Of a stretch of 59,104 nucleotides of DNA, positions 44,695-53,584 are shown in pieces. A program made the translations under genes and the position numbers. Each line of letters begins with the position of its first letter. Positions within the stretch are counted from its first letter, which is position 1. Location of the stretch: contig JAOAGQ010000034.1 of assembly GCA_026415675.1 (NCBI GenBank), forward strand, positions 1-59,104, in the 5' to 3' direction. This DNA comes from Syntrophorhabdaceae bacterium (GTDB taxonomy: Bacteria; Desulfobacterota; Syntrophorhabdia; Syntrophorhabdales; Syntrophorhabdaceae). The notes beneath the pieces are model-generated. The model was given only the letters and a program-made list of their open reading frames with translations, had not been told where the DNA came from and ran no database searches.

Positions 44695-45329
44695 AAGATA
44701 AGGGCCCTCTTCATCTCCTCTATCTGCGTCTTAATCCTTCCATCGATGTCACCAAAATTCGTCTCTATCACAAAACCGGGGCCGTCTAATGTATCATCGG
44801 CGACGAAGTTTAGATGTCTTATCCTCTCATGATCCAGATATTTTAAATCATCTCCCCTTACCCTTACAGTTATGTTGCTTTTCTCCTCACAGATCTCGAG
44901 GGCTTTTCTGATCATATTCAATATGATTCCCCTCTCCTCTTCACACTTCTTTAAAATGATCGCCTCGGCAAACAAAAAGGCGAGTTCAAAGGCGAGGTTT
45001 TCTGCCCTTTTGATAAGCTCTTCCTTGAAATCAGAAAGTTCATCGAGGTACTGGTTCAACCTTTTTACGAGGGGCTCCACCTTTCTCATGCCCATTTCCA
45101 CCCCTGCCTTTTCCCCCGCGATATAGGCATCTTCAAAAATCTTCCTCGCCTGTGCCTCTATATCGATTTCATCTTTCTTCACCTCTTCCTGAGGTTTTTC
45201 CTTTTTTTCTTCTTCTTTTGGCTCTTCCTTCTCTTCTATCTCATCGAGAAACAAAGGGACAAAACCATCTTCAGGCTCATCCCTTTCAAAAATCCCTTCG
45301 AATCCCTCTAATTCATAGCTCTTTATCAT
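44691..45329 (-). CDS. fliH: Flagellar assembly protein FliH
   Basis: 212 aa. A Glu-rich N-terminal half (for example EEKEEPKEEEKKEKPQEEV) and a C-terminal FliH domain (about 90-205, with LNFVADDTLDGPGFVIETNFGDIDG). It is the peripheral stalk and negative regulator of FliI. Follows fliG after 55 nt. Confidence 0.92.
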   Translation of the reverse strand: MIKSYELEGFEGIFERDEPEDGFVPLFLDEIEEKEEPKEEEKKEKPQEEVKKDEIDIEAQARKIFEDAYIAGEKAGVEMGMRKVEPLVKRLNQYLDELSDFKEELIKRAENLAFELAFLFAEAIILKKCEEERGIILNMIRKALEICEEKSNITVRVRGDDLKYLDHERIRHLNFVADDTLDGPGFVIETNFGDIDGRIKTQIEEMKRALIL

Positions 45330-45384
45330 GGCCTAAAACCGGTCAACCTTATCTTATTTTCATATAAGACATCGGGGGGTTTTT

Positions 45385-46389
45385 TTAAATGAACTTCTCA
45401 TTGCCCCTTGAGATGGTGATCTTCCCTTCGCTATCAAGCTTTTTGGCTGTCATGGCGATCCTGACCTGGGCCTGTTCTACCTCAGAGAGCCTCACAGGGC
45501 CCATGGCCTCAAGGTCTTCCTTCAGCATGGCCGATGCCCTCTCCGACATATTTGCAAATATCTTCGTCTTTATGTTTTCCGATGCCCCCTTAAGGGCAAG
45601 GGTAAGGTCTTCTGAAGAGATCTCCTTCAAAAGTATCTGAATACCCTTATCATCAAGGTGGAGGAGATCTTCAAAGGTAAACATGAGTTGTCTTATCCTC
45701 TCCGCAAGCTCAGGGTTTGATTCCTCCAATCTATTCATGATCTCTTCTTCCATCGTCTTATCCATCTGGTTCAATATATTGGCAACCACATCAACCCCGC
45801 CGAGCTGTCTTCCCTCAACAAAACCGACAGACTCAATCTGTTCCCTTATGATATTTTCCACCTCAAGAAGGATATTGTTGTCCACCTTTTCCAGCTTTGC
45901 CATCCGCATGATCACCTCACCCTGAAGGTTTTCCGGTAGATTTGCGATCGCCTCACACGCCTTCTTGGAACTCAAAACGGAAAAGACAAGGGCAATCGTT
46001 TGGGGATGTTCCCCCCTCAATGTATTTGCGAGGAGTCTCGCATCGCATGTTTTAAGAAAATCCCCTGGAGTACCTTCCTTTGTTCCTATGGATTCGAATA
46101 GCTGTTCCGCCTTCTCCTCCCCGAGGCTTTTCTTAATCAATTCCTTAAACTTTGTCTCTCCGTTTGTTACAATCTTGTTAATCCTCTCCATCTCTTTCAT
46201 GAACTCTTCATGGACAAGTTTAACCACATCCTCAGAAACGATTTTTAATCGCGATATCTCCTGACCTATGGTCTCTATCTCATCCTGGTCAAGCTCTTTT
46301 AATACCTCTTTTGAGATCTCCTCGTCTAAGGTTAGAAGGAGTATCGCTGCCTTCCTCACCCCGGAAATGTCTGAAGCATTCATCGTCAT
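45385..46389 (-). CDS. fliG: Flagellar motor switch protein FliG
   Basis: 334 aa. Three FliG domains: N-terminal (about 10-105), middle (about 115-195, EHPQTIALVFSVLSSKKA with the EHPQ motif) and C-terminal (about 205-325, MFTFEDLLHLDDKGIQILL) with charged residues that face the stator. It transmits torque. Overlaps the fliF stop. Confidence 0.97.
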   Translation of the reverse strand: MTMNASDISGVRKAAILLLTLDEEISKEVLKELDQDEIETIGQEISRLKIVSEDVVKLVHEEFMKEMERINKIVTNGETKFKELIKKSLGEEKAEQLFESIGTKEGTPGDFLKTCDARLLANTLRGEHPQTIALVFSVLSSKKACEAIANLPENLQGEVIMRMAKLEKVDNNILLEVENIIREQIESVGFVEGRQLGGVDVVANILNQMDKTMEEEIMNRLEESNPELAERIRQLMFTFEDLLHLDDKGIQILLKEISSEDLTLALKGASENIKTKIFANMSERASAMLKEDLEAMGPVRLSEVEQAQVRIAMTAKKLDSEGKITISRGNEKFI

Positions 46390-48008
46390 CTCTCTCTAAT
46401 CCACCCTTTAATAACGGATGTTACAACGGATTTATCCTTGAGTGCACTCACAAGGGCAGGCTGCGGGGTTAGATTTGCCTGTATGGCCTCGTAATTTGCC
46501 TTCGAAACCTCCTTTAACTGCTCCCCACTTTTGATGTAGATATCCTTCGCTGCCTCTGCGACCTCTGAAATCCCGTTTTTATGCTTTAAGATGGATATGA
46601 TAGGCCTTATAACAAAAAACAGGAAAGATAGTACAATGGAAAGGTAGAATACGTATTTGCCTACATTGTATATCAATTCTTTTCTTTCTGCCCTCTCTAT
46701 CATCTCCTTCTCATCGGCAAAACTCTCCACCTCGAAGGGCATATTAACAACCTCTATCTTATCTCCCCGCCCCTCATCAAAGCCTATTGCCCTTGCGATG
46801 AGACTCTTGATATCGTTCAGTTCTTTCTGCGGTCTCGGAATATACTTTACCTCTTCTCCCTTCTGCCCTTTTATTTTTTCATATTTACCATCTATCACAA
46901 CGGCTACAGAAATCCTCTTTATATCCCCGAAGGGCTCCACTATCTTCCTAACCGTTTTACTCACCTCAAAGGTGGTCTGAGCTTCCTCCCGTTCCTTTTC
47001 TGATTCGTTTGTTCTTCCGTTATTGCCCTGGATATTCTCCCGCGCTATACTACCAGGATTGTTAGAGGCAACCCCTGGAACCCCCGATGCCCTGCTCGTC
47101 TTTCCAAGGGTCTTTTCTTTCAATTTTTTCTGTATATTCACCGCAACCTTTTCAGGGTAATACTCCTCCTCAACTTTCTCTACCCTCCTTAGGTTCAACT
47201 CTACACTCGCCTTCACAATGGACTTGTTTGCAGGCAAGAACCTATCGAGCATGGTCTGTATCGATTCCTCGATCTTTTTCTCCACATTCCTCTGAAGTTC
47301 AAACTGATGTCCCGAAAGCGTTACAGGTGAGTTTGAGTCTCCCCCTTTATACAGCACCTTCCCCGAGGAATCGATGACCGCTACATTTTCCGGTCTCATG
47401 CCCTCCACGCTACCCGCCACCAACTGAACTATACCCATTATCTGGTCTTTAGATAAAACCTTCCCCGGTTTCAACTTTAAGAATACGGAGGCGGTCTTCT
47501 CCGTCTCCTTCTGAGAAAAGAGCGTCTTCTCGGGAATCGCTATGTGTACCCTCGAACCCTTGACTTCAGGCATCTGGTTTATGGTTCTCGACAGTTCCCC
47601 CTGTATGGCCCTTTTGTAGTTAACATTCTGGAGAAACTCTGTCATACCATAGTTCGTTTTGTCGAAAAGTTCAAAACCAACCCCGCTGTTTCCGGGAAGG
47701 GCATTCTGGGATGCAAGGAGTAGTCTTACCTCGTATACGTTCTCTTTCGGGACATAGATACTCGTTCCCCCGGTCCCCAATTTATAAGGGACCTTATGTT
47801 CTTTCAGTTTTGCAACGATCATCGAGGCGTCTTCCGTAGAGAGTCCGGAAAACAGAACCTGATAGTTATCTTTTTGCATTATGGAGAGCCCGAGGATCGA
47901 ACCTCCAAAAAGGGCGATGAAGAGGAAGAGATAGATGTACAGTTTCCCCTTCGGGATGCTCTTTATATAATTTTTAGCGTTCTCCAGAAAGAGCTCTATC
48001 GATGCCAT
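46386..48008 (-). CDS. fliF: Flagellar MS-ring protein FliF
   Basis: 540 aa. Two transmembrane segments (about 24-44 and 440-460) flank the periplasmic YscJ-like ring-building domains, including SGLSTEDASMIVAKL and VHIAIPEKTLF. The short C-terminal tail binds FliG. It is the base on which the rotor and export gate assemble. Confidence 0.96.
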   Translation of the reverse strand: MASIELFLENAKNYIKSIPKGKLYIYLFLFIALFGGSILGLSIMQKDNYQVLFSGLSTEDASMIVAKLKEHKVPYKLGTGGTSIYVPKENVYEVRLLLASQNALPGNSGVGFELFDKTNYGMTEFLQNVNYKRAIQGELSRTINQMPEVKGSRVHIAIPEKTLFSQKETEKTASVFLKLKPGKVLSKDQIMGIVQLVAGSVEGMRPENVAVIDSSGKVLYKGGDSNSPVTLSGHQFELQRNVEKKIEESIQTMLDRFLPANKSIVKASVELNLRRVEKVEEEYYPEKVAVNIQKKLKEKTLGKTSRASGVPGVASNNPGSIARENIQGNNGRTNESEKEREEAQTTFEVSKTVRKIVEPFGDIKRISVAVVIDGKYEKIKGQKGEEVKYIPRPQKELNDIKSLIARAIGFDEGRGDKIEVVNMPFEVESFADEKEMIERAERKELIYNVGKYVFYLSIVLSFLFFVIRPIISILKHKNGISEVAEAAKDIYIKSGEQLKEVSKANYEAIQANLTPQPALVSALKDKSVVTSVIKGWIRER

Positions 48009-48010
48009 AA

Positions 48011-48298
48011 TTACACCTGCATCCTCATGATCTCTTCATATGCGCTTATGATCTTATTCCTTATCTGCATCATCATCTGGAAGGTCAAATCCGCCTTTTC
48101 AATGGCGATCATGGTGGTATGCAGGTCTTGGGTTTCCATCGTTGCGAGTTTCTTTATCTCGTTATCCGCATCCTTTTCGAGTTCAGCTACCTTATTTATG
48201 GACTCTTTCAGGATCTCCGAAAACGAGGTCTTTGAATTCGGCTCATTCTTAATTTTAGCCTCTGTAAAATCCTGGAGTTTTAATGTTTCAACCTTCAT
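48011..48298 (-). CDS. fliE: Flagellar hook-basal body protein FliE
   Basis: 95 aa helical adaptor between MS ring and rod. FSEILKESINKVAELEKDADNEI and ADLTFQMMMQIRNKIISAYEEIMRM are typical. Two bases before fliF. Confidence 0.93.
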   Translation of the reverse strand: MKVETLKLQDFTEAKIKNEPNSKTSFSEILKESINKVAELEKDADNEIKKLATMETQDLHTTMIAIEKADLTFQMMMQIRNKIISAYEEIMRMQV

Positions 48299-48308
48299 AA
48301 ATAGCCTC

Positions 48309-48740
48309 CTACTTTGCTATGTCGAGGGTCTTCATAAACATCTCTTTCGTCGTGTTTACAACATTTATATTCGCCTCATAGGCCCTTGTGGCAGACACCA
48401 TATCTGCCATCTCCTCCATAAGATTTACATTTGGATAGGTCACATAACCCTCCCTATCCGCATCCGGATGGCCGGGGTCGTATATCTTTTCAAAGGGTTT
48501 ACCACTCTCTACGATCTCCTCCACGATTACCCCTTCCAGTCTTTCCGCCAACATATTATCGAATGTTTTCCCCTCTGAGATCTCCGTCGCCGTAAAAACA
48601 ACCTCCTTCTTTCTGAAAGGTCCCCCTTCCTCCGTCCGCGTCGTCTGGATATTAGCGAGATTTGTCGCGATCACTTCCATCCTCTTTCTCTGTGCCGAAA
48701 GACCGGAAGCACTCACCTTTAAAATATCAAGAATGCCCAT
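48309..48740 (-). CDS. flgC: Flagellar basal-body rod protein FlgC
   Basis: 143 aa. The N-terminal rod motif SASGLSAQRKRMEVIATNLANIQTTRT and the C-terminal PNVNLMEEMADMVSATRAYEANINVVNTTKEM identify proximal rod protein FlgC. Exported without a signal peptide. Confidence 0.95.
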   Translation of the reverse strand: MGILDILKVSASGLSAQRKRMEVIATNLANIQTTRTEEGGPFRKKEVVFTATEISEGKTFDNMLAERLEGVIVEEIVESGKPFEKIYDPGHPDADREGYVTYPNVNLMEEMADMVSATRAYEANINVVNTTKEMFMKTLDIAK

Positions 48741-48748
48741 AACTCCTC

Positions 48749-49090
48749 CTATCTTCTCCCTTCGTTTATCAGATAGCGCATAATGGAAAACTTCTTAGAG
48801 ACGACATGGACAAGGGAGTTGTATAACATGCTGTTTTCCGTAAGCCTTACCATTTGATCCTCTATATTTACAGTATTACCATCAATGCTATTTGAACCCT
48901 CTTCGTCTTCAATCTTTTCCTTAACTTCGATGTCGTTCGCACCTGAAATTTGTTTTTCCATTGCTTCACGAAAATCGATATCCTTCTCTTTATAGTTAGG
49001 CGTCTCAACATTGGCTATATTACCCGATATGATCCTGTGATAAAACGCCCTTATGTTCAGCGCCTTTTCAACGAGATTCAAAACCTCCAT
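48749..49090 (-). CDS. flgB: Flagellar basal-body rod protein FlgB
   Basis: 113 aa. ALNIRAFYHRIISGNIANVETPNYKEKDIDF and MVRLTENSMLYNSLVHVVSKKF are typical of FlgB. Its start overlaps the end of the sigma54 regulator gene by 13 nt, tying structural genes to their regulator in one transcript. Confidence 0.95.
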   Translation of the reverse strand: MEVLNLVEKALNIRAFYHRIISGNIANVETPNYKEKDIDFREAMEKQISGANDIEVKEKIEDEEGSNSIDGNTVNIEDQMVRLTENSMLYNSLVHVVSKKFSIMRYLINEGRR

Positions 49091-50391
49091 GTCTCCTCCC
49101 TGTCAGGGATGCTATCAGGTATGGCTATCCCCATCTCCCTGTATTCCCTTATCTTGTTTCTCAGCGTTCTGACCGTGATACCGAGGGCCGATGCCGCCTT
49201 TGTTCTATTTCCGTTTAATGCCTTTAATGCATCTAAGATGAGTTTTACCTCCATCTCCTTCATGGTACCCTGATGTGCCTCCTTTGCAAAATCCATCTCC
49301 TTGAGATGTGTCAATTTTATAACAGAGTAATTTGACAGGATGCAGGCCCTGGCAATTATGTTCTCGAGTTCCCTTACGTTGCCCCTCCAGCTGTTCTCCT
49401 TAAGGAATGCCATTGCCTCCTCTTCGACCCTCACATCCATACCCTTCGAATGTTTACGCAAAAAATGTGCCACAAGCTCCGGTATGTCATCTCTTCTTTC
49501 CCTTAAGGGGGGTACGTGTATGGGAAAAACATTCAACCTATAGTAGAGGTCCTCTCTGAATCTTCCCTCCTCGACCAGTCTTTTCATATTCCTGTTTGTT
49601 GTTGCAATCACCCTCACATCAACCTTTTTAGGATGTCTGGAGCCGATCACCTCTATCTCCTTCTCCTGGAGCACCCTAAGGAGCTTTGCCTGGAGTTTGA
49701 AATCCATCTCCGTGACCTCATCGAGGAGGATCGTACCTTTATCGGCCACTTCGAATTTACCCGGTTTCCTGCTCTGGGCCCCTGTGAATGCCCCTTTTTC
49801 ATAACCAAAGAGTTCACTCTCGAGAAGATTTTCCGGTAGGGCCGCACAGTTCACAGGCACAAAAGGCCCTTTTGCCCTGTCGCTATTCTCATGGATAAAA
49901 CGGGATACCACTTCCTTTCCCACACCGCTCTCTCCATGGACAAGGACCGTAATGTCCGACTTTGCCACCCTTTCAGCCTTGAGAAGTACTTCTTTCATCG
50001 CCTTCGAGGCGCATATGATGTTACCCGAATCTCCTTTCAAAGCCCTCTTTACAACACTGTAGAGGGCCTCTGAGTCGAAGGGCTTCTGGATATAATCGAA
50101 GGCACCTTCCTTTATCACATGCACCGCATCCTGAATGGTACCATAGGCGGTAATCAGTATCACAGGTAAAAACGGTTGCTTCTCCTTAACGAGCTTCAAA
50201 AAGTCTATTCCGTTCATCCCTGGCATCTTTACATCCGTTATCACCACGTCGAACATCCTTTTCTTTAACTCATCCGATGCCCTTATGCCGTCCTCGGCAA
50301 CATAGACGTTATAACCTGCCCTTATAAGAGACTCTTTCAGGGCAAGCCTCATATGATAATCATCGTCAACTACGAGTATTGCCCTCTTCAT
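49078..50391 (-). CDS. NtrC-family sigma54 activator (FlgR-like)
   Basis: 437 aa from ATG 50391 (GGAGAGGT upstream). Receiver (about 1-115; VVDDDYHM, ITDVKMPGMNG), AAA+ sigma54-activator domain (about 125-355; GESGVGKE, GAFTGA, Walker B ILLDEV) and a C-terminal Fis-type helix-turn-helix (KAASALGITVRTLRNKI). It is probably phosphorylated by the kinase encoded just upstream and activates the flagellar sigma54 promoters. The dyads at 38830 and 51603 are its best candidate sites. Confidence 0.93.
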   Translation of the reverse strand: MKRAILVVDDDYHMRLALKESLIRAGYNVYVAEDGIRASDELKKRMFDVVITDVKMPGMNGIDFLKLVKEKQPFLPVILITAYGTIQDAVHVIKEGAFDYIQKPFDSEALYSVVKRALKGDSGNIICASKAMKEVLLKAERVAKSDITVLVHGESGVGKEVVSRFIHENSDRAKGPFVPVNCAALPENLLESELFGYEKGAFTGAQSRKPGKFEVADKGTILLDEVTEMDFKLQAKLLRVLQEKEIEVIGSRHPKKVDVRVIATTNRNMKRLVEEGRFREDLYYRLNVFPIHVPPLRERRDDIPELVAHFLRKHSKGMDVRVEEEAMAFLKENSWRGNVRELENIIARACILSNYSVIKLTHLKEMDFAKEAHQGTMKEMEVKLILDALKALNGNRTKAASALGITVRTLRNKIREYREMGIAIPDSIPDREETWRF

Positions 50392-51478
50392 ACCTCTCCT
50401 TCGGTATATATACAAAAAATTTCGAACCCATTTTCTCTTTCGACTCTACTTCAATATAGCCACCATGGGCCTTTACGATGTTATACACGATGAAAAGCCC
50501 AAGACCAACACCTTTATCTTTTGTCGTAAAAAAGGGGTTAAAGATATTTTTCCTCGTCTCATCGCTCATCCCTATCCCGTTATCGGCAATGGTGATCAAC
50601 ATATATCGTTCATGATCTTTTGTCTCCACCTCAATAACACCATTCTCGCCGATGGCCTCTATCGCATTGCTTACAAAATTCATCAGGACGAGTTTTATCA
50701 TATCGGGGTCAAAACTTACCTCCCCTATCGGTCTTAGGTTTAATTTTACCTCTATGTCCCTACTCACAAGGGAAACGGTCATAAAATCCATAATCTCTCT
50801 GATGGTTTCATTTATATCCCCCTTCTTTAATACGAGTGTTTTCGGCCTAGTATAGGAAAGGATGTTGTTTATAATTCTGTCAACTGTCTTAACCCCATAA
50901 CGGATATAGTCAACATATTTTTTTTCCTTTGCCTTAAGCCTGCCACTGGAAAGCATAGAGAGGAAAAGTTCCATGCTCCCTAGCGGGTTTTTTATCTCAT
51001 GGGCGATCCTCGCCGCCATCTCTCCCATCGCGTATAATCTTTCATCCCTCTCTATCCTCTCCTTCATCCTCTCGAATTCTGTAACATCCTCAAAGACCAC
51101 GACCTCTCTTCTCCCAAATCCGTTTGTGAGAAACTCCTTCTTCCATCTATACTGGCCTGAACCATTTTTTATCTCTCCCTCTTTAACAGAACTCTCTTTT
51201 ATGCTTTGCAGGTATTTCCCGTAACCCAGTCTATTTGCCTTGCCGTTTGAAAAGGCCACACTATCCTCATCGTAGACAACAACCCCAACAGGTAGTGAAT
51301 CGAGTATGTTCTGGAGATATTCCTTTGCCTTCTGGAGCTCTCCGTTCTTCTCTTCTACCTCCTTTTTAAGAAGGGCTATCCTGTTTTCAAGAAGGTTATA
51401 ATAATTGATGATAGAATCCGAAGCCTTGGAAAATTGGCTGAAAGCATCCTTCAACAGATTTGCATCTATATTTGCCAT
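50366..51478 (-). CDS. Cytoplasmic PAS-type sensor histidine kinase (FlgS-like)
   Basis: 370 aa from ATG 51478. No transmembrane segment. An N-terminal coiled coil (about 25-60), a PAS-like domain (about 55-130), HisKA with the phospho-His in ARIAHEIKNPLGSME, and HATPase (NFVSNAIEAIG, DNGIGMS, GVGLGLFIV). By position and make-up it matches FlgS, which with FlgR controls sigma54-dependent rod-hook genes. The ATG seven codons upstream (51499) overlaps the -12 region of the sigma54 promoter and is unlikely to be used. The predicted transcript starts one base before ATG 51478. Confidence 0.9.
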   Translation of the reverse strand: MANIDANLLKDAFSQFSKASDSIINYYNLLENRIALLKKEVEEKNGELQKAKEYLQNILDSLPVGVVVYDEDSVAFSNGKANRLGYGKYLQSIKESSVKEGEIKNGSGQYRWKKEFLTNGFGRREVVVFEDVTEFERMKERIERDERLYAMGEMAARIAHEIKNPLGSMELFLSMLSSGRLKAKEKKYVDYIRYGVKTVDRIINNILSYTRPKTLVLKKGDINETIREIMDFMTVSLVSRDIEVKLNLRPIGEVSFDPDMIKLVLMNFVSNAIEAIGENGVIEVETKDHERYMLITIADNGIGMSDETRKNIFNPFFTTKDKGVGLGLFIVYNIVKAHGGYIEVESKEKMGSKFFVYIPKERYEEGNTRS

Positions 51479-51490
51479 ACAAATCTTTAT

Positions 51491-51504
51491 GCAAATCATG
51501 TACC
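51491..51504 (-). promoter_or_regulatory. Sigma54 promoter of the kinase-regulator-flgB-flgE unit
   Basis: Minus strand TTGGTACATGATTTGCAT: -24 GG (51503-51504) and -12 GC (51491-51492), 10 nt apart, close to consensus. Predicted start near 51479, next to the kinase ATG. The activator is encoded in this unit, which implies positive autoregulation. Confidence 0.87.
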
Positions 51505-51602
51505 AAAATCTGGATGTAAGTCTATGGGGGGACTAAATTAAGGTATATGCTCTATTTATTTTTTGTTTAAGTAAATGTGGTATGTTGTGACAGAGAAAAA
51601 AG

Positions 51603-51621
51603 CTGTCATTGTTTTGACATA
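51603..51621. promoter_or_regulatory. Putative enhancer site upstream of the kinase gene (dyad A)
   Basis: CTGTCAT-TGTTT-TGACATA, centred about 130 nt upstream of the predicted sigma54 start. Its arms are identical to the site upstream of fliL and in the same orientation. A further TGACAG half-site (51588-51593) precedes it. Confidence 0.72.
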
Positions 51622-51642
51622 GGTTATCGATAATAGGTCTAC

Positions 51643-52278
51643 TTAAAGTTGTCTTAGTCTATCCATCTCTTTTAATATTTCCCCAATTACTTCCTTATTA
51701 ACAATCACTTTTTTCTCTCCCGATTTTGTGGAAAAGACATAAAAAACTTTGCCCCCATACTCATTTGTGAATTTTTCATGGCTCTTTTGTTGGATCTCTT
51801 TCTCTTTGAATATTTGAGAAAGCTGAATACCTTGATTTAAAGGTTTTATCTGAATACCAATATATTTGTCATTTATTTTTATATAAAAGTCGATGTTGTA
51901 GAGTCTGTCCCATTCGTCAGGGGCTGATTCTATCTTGACCCCCAACTCTTTTTCAAGCTGACCATAAATTGTTTTGATTTCAGCCATATATCCATCAAAG
52001 GTTCTATCGATAACAATCTGGAACATATAATCTATACAATCCTGCTCTGTTATTTCCTCGACCTCTGACTGAATGACTTCTGTTATCTTTACATAGAGTT
52101 TCCTTCCAAGATTCTCTATATGTTCTTTTGTTCTCACATTTTTGAAATAGTATTCACGCCACTCCTCAAGGGTCCTTGGGGCACACCTCCTAATACTTTC
52201 AGAAGTGGGGCCCACATTCCGTTTAAAATTAAGCTGGAATCTATTCATCGCAATATTTAGTATCCATTCCTTTGCCAC
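51643..52278 (-). CDS. MjaI-family type II restriction endonuclease
   Basis: 211 aa. The N-terminus MAKEWILNIAMNRFQLNFKR and the block ITEVIQSEVEEITEQDCIDYM are strongly like the MjaI endonuclease family, whose founding member cuts CTAG. A PD-(D/E)xK-like core is visible in NIDFYIKINDKYIGIQIKP. CTAG specificity is inferred from family likeness. The gene overlaps the methyltransferase by 38 nt and is visibly more AT-rich than the surrounding flagellar genes. Confidence 0.88.
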   Translation of the reverse strand: MAKEWILNIAMNRFQLNFKRNVGPTSESIRRCAPRTLEEWREYYFKNVRTKEHIENLGRKLYVKITEVIQSEVEEITEQDCIDYMFQIVIDRTFDGYMAEIKTIYGQLEKELGVKIESAPDEWDRLYNIDFYIKINDKYIGIQIKPLNQGIQLSQIFKEKEIQQKSHEKFTNEYGGKVFYVFSTKSGEKKVIVNKEVIGEILKEMDRLRQL

Positions 52279-53560
52279 GTTGGCTTTCCCTGATCTTTAA
52301 AAAATTGTTTTTCAATTTAAAATCTATTTCTGTATCAACGTCAGCTAGACCTTCTTTGATCAAATGGGCGTTGATAAATGTCTTGTTCTTAAGGTAAACA
52401 TAACAGAGGAGATTGTTCTCATTGTCGTGTTTTATATTATCAAATTTAATAAAAATCTTCTGCCCCTTCAGTTTTTTATGTAAAAACGCTATAGCCTCTC
52501 CATTAACAACCTTTTTTTCTTTCACACCAATGAGACGAACAATTAAGTCGTTATTGAGCCTAAACAGAATGGGACTAACAATCTCCTTTACATAGTAAAA
52601 TTCCTCTCTTCTTCCGCTATGTTGGTCTATTCTTGAACCAAATTGCAACTTCTTCGGATCTATCTTTTTGTCAAGCCTGTGGGGATCTTTAAAAATATAA
52701 GGTAACTTTTCTATTTGCCTGTTTAAATCGGTCGGTATATTATCCTCTAAAAAAATATACTCTGTTCCGAGAACATCAGGCTGGAATACCTTCAATTTTT
52801 CCTTTGCTTTTTCAATATATTCTTGGTTTATCTCGTAGCCTATCGAGTTTCTCCCAAGATTACGGGCAGAAAGCGAAGTGGTTCCACTGCCTAGAAACGG
52901 GTCTAGAACTGTTTCTCCTATAAATGAAAACATCTTGATAAGCCTCGCCGGTAATTCTTCGGGAAACATGGCGAGATGACCATTCTGCCTTGCCCCGGGA
53001 AAATTCCAGTGGCCTGAAAAATATTCATTCCATTCTTCCTTGCTTAAGCGGGACATCTCCTTCTGTTCTTTTGATGGTTTAGGAGGGTTCCCTTGTTTTT
53101 TAAATATAAGGATAAACTCATAGTCAATCTTCAATATTCCATTTCTTGGATAGGGGAAGCTCCCCATAATGCTTGCCCCACCGGTTGTATTTGTTGTTGT
53201 AACTTTTTGCCAGATGATCGCACCCATATAGTCAAAACCTATTGTTTCGCAGAATTTTATAATCTCCGTTCTTATGGGTATGACCTTATAACGCCCATAA
53301 TAGACAGACCTGGCAAACTGGTCCCCTATATTTATGCAAAGCCGGCAACCAGGATGCAAAACCCTGTGACATTCGTTCCACACAAGATTTAAGTTATTGA
53401 TATAACTCTCATAGCTGTCATTAAAACCTATTTGCTCACTCCTTCCGTAATCCTTTAACTGCCAGTAAGGAGGGGATGTAATAATTAAATGGATAGACCT
53501 ATCAGGCAAAAGGTTCATCTGACGACTATCACCTTTTATTATCTTATGGATGGTTTTCAA
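52241..53560 (-). CDS. DNA methyltransferase (N4-cytosine type) with SNase-like C-terminal domain
   Basis: 439 aa from TTG 53560 (AGAGGGG upstream); GTG 53584 is the outer alternative. Motif IV TSPPYW near the N-terminus and DPFLGSGTTS (motif I, after motif IV) mark a beta-class N4-cytosine or N6-adenine methyltransferase that should protect the site of the adjoining endonuclease. From about residue 320 a staphylococcal-nuclease-like fold follows (VRLIGV, GEAIAFLHKKLKGQKIFIKF, NNLLCYVYLKNKTFINAHLIKEGLADV). The nuclease residues equivalent to Asp40, Glu43 and Arg87 are not conserved, so that domain is probably non-catalytic, perhaps for DNA binding. Confidence 0.88.
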   Translation of the reverse strand: MKTIHKIIKGDSRQMNLLPDRSIHLIITSPPYWQLKDYGRSEQIGFNDSYESYINNLNLVWNECHRVLHPGCRLCINIGDQFARSVYYGRYKVIPIRTEIIKFCETIGFDYMGAIIWQKVTTTNTTGGASIMGSFPYPRNGILKIDYEFILIFKKQGNPPKPSKEQKEMSRLSKEEWNEYFSGHWNFPGARQNGHLAMFPEELPARLIKMFSFIGETVLDPFLGSGTTSLSARNLGRNSIGYEINQEYIEKAKEKLKVFQPDVLGTEYIFLEDNIPTDLNRQIEKLPYIFKDPHRLDKKIDPKKLQFGSRIDQHSGRREEFYYVKEIVSPILFRLNNDLIVRLIGVKEKKVVNGEAIAFLHKKLKGQKIFIKFDNIKHDNENNLLCYVYLKNKTFINAHLIKEGLADVDTEIDFKLKNNFLKIRESQRGKGMDTKYCDE

Positions 53561-53584
53561 TGAGTTACCCCTCTTTGATACCAC

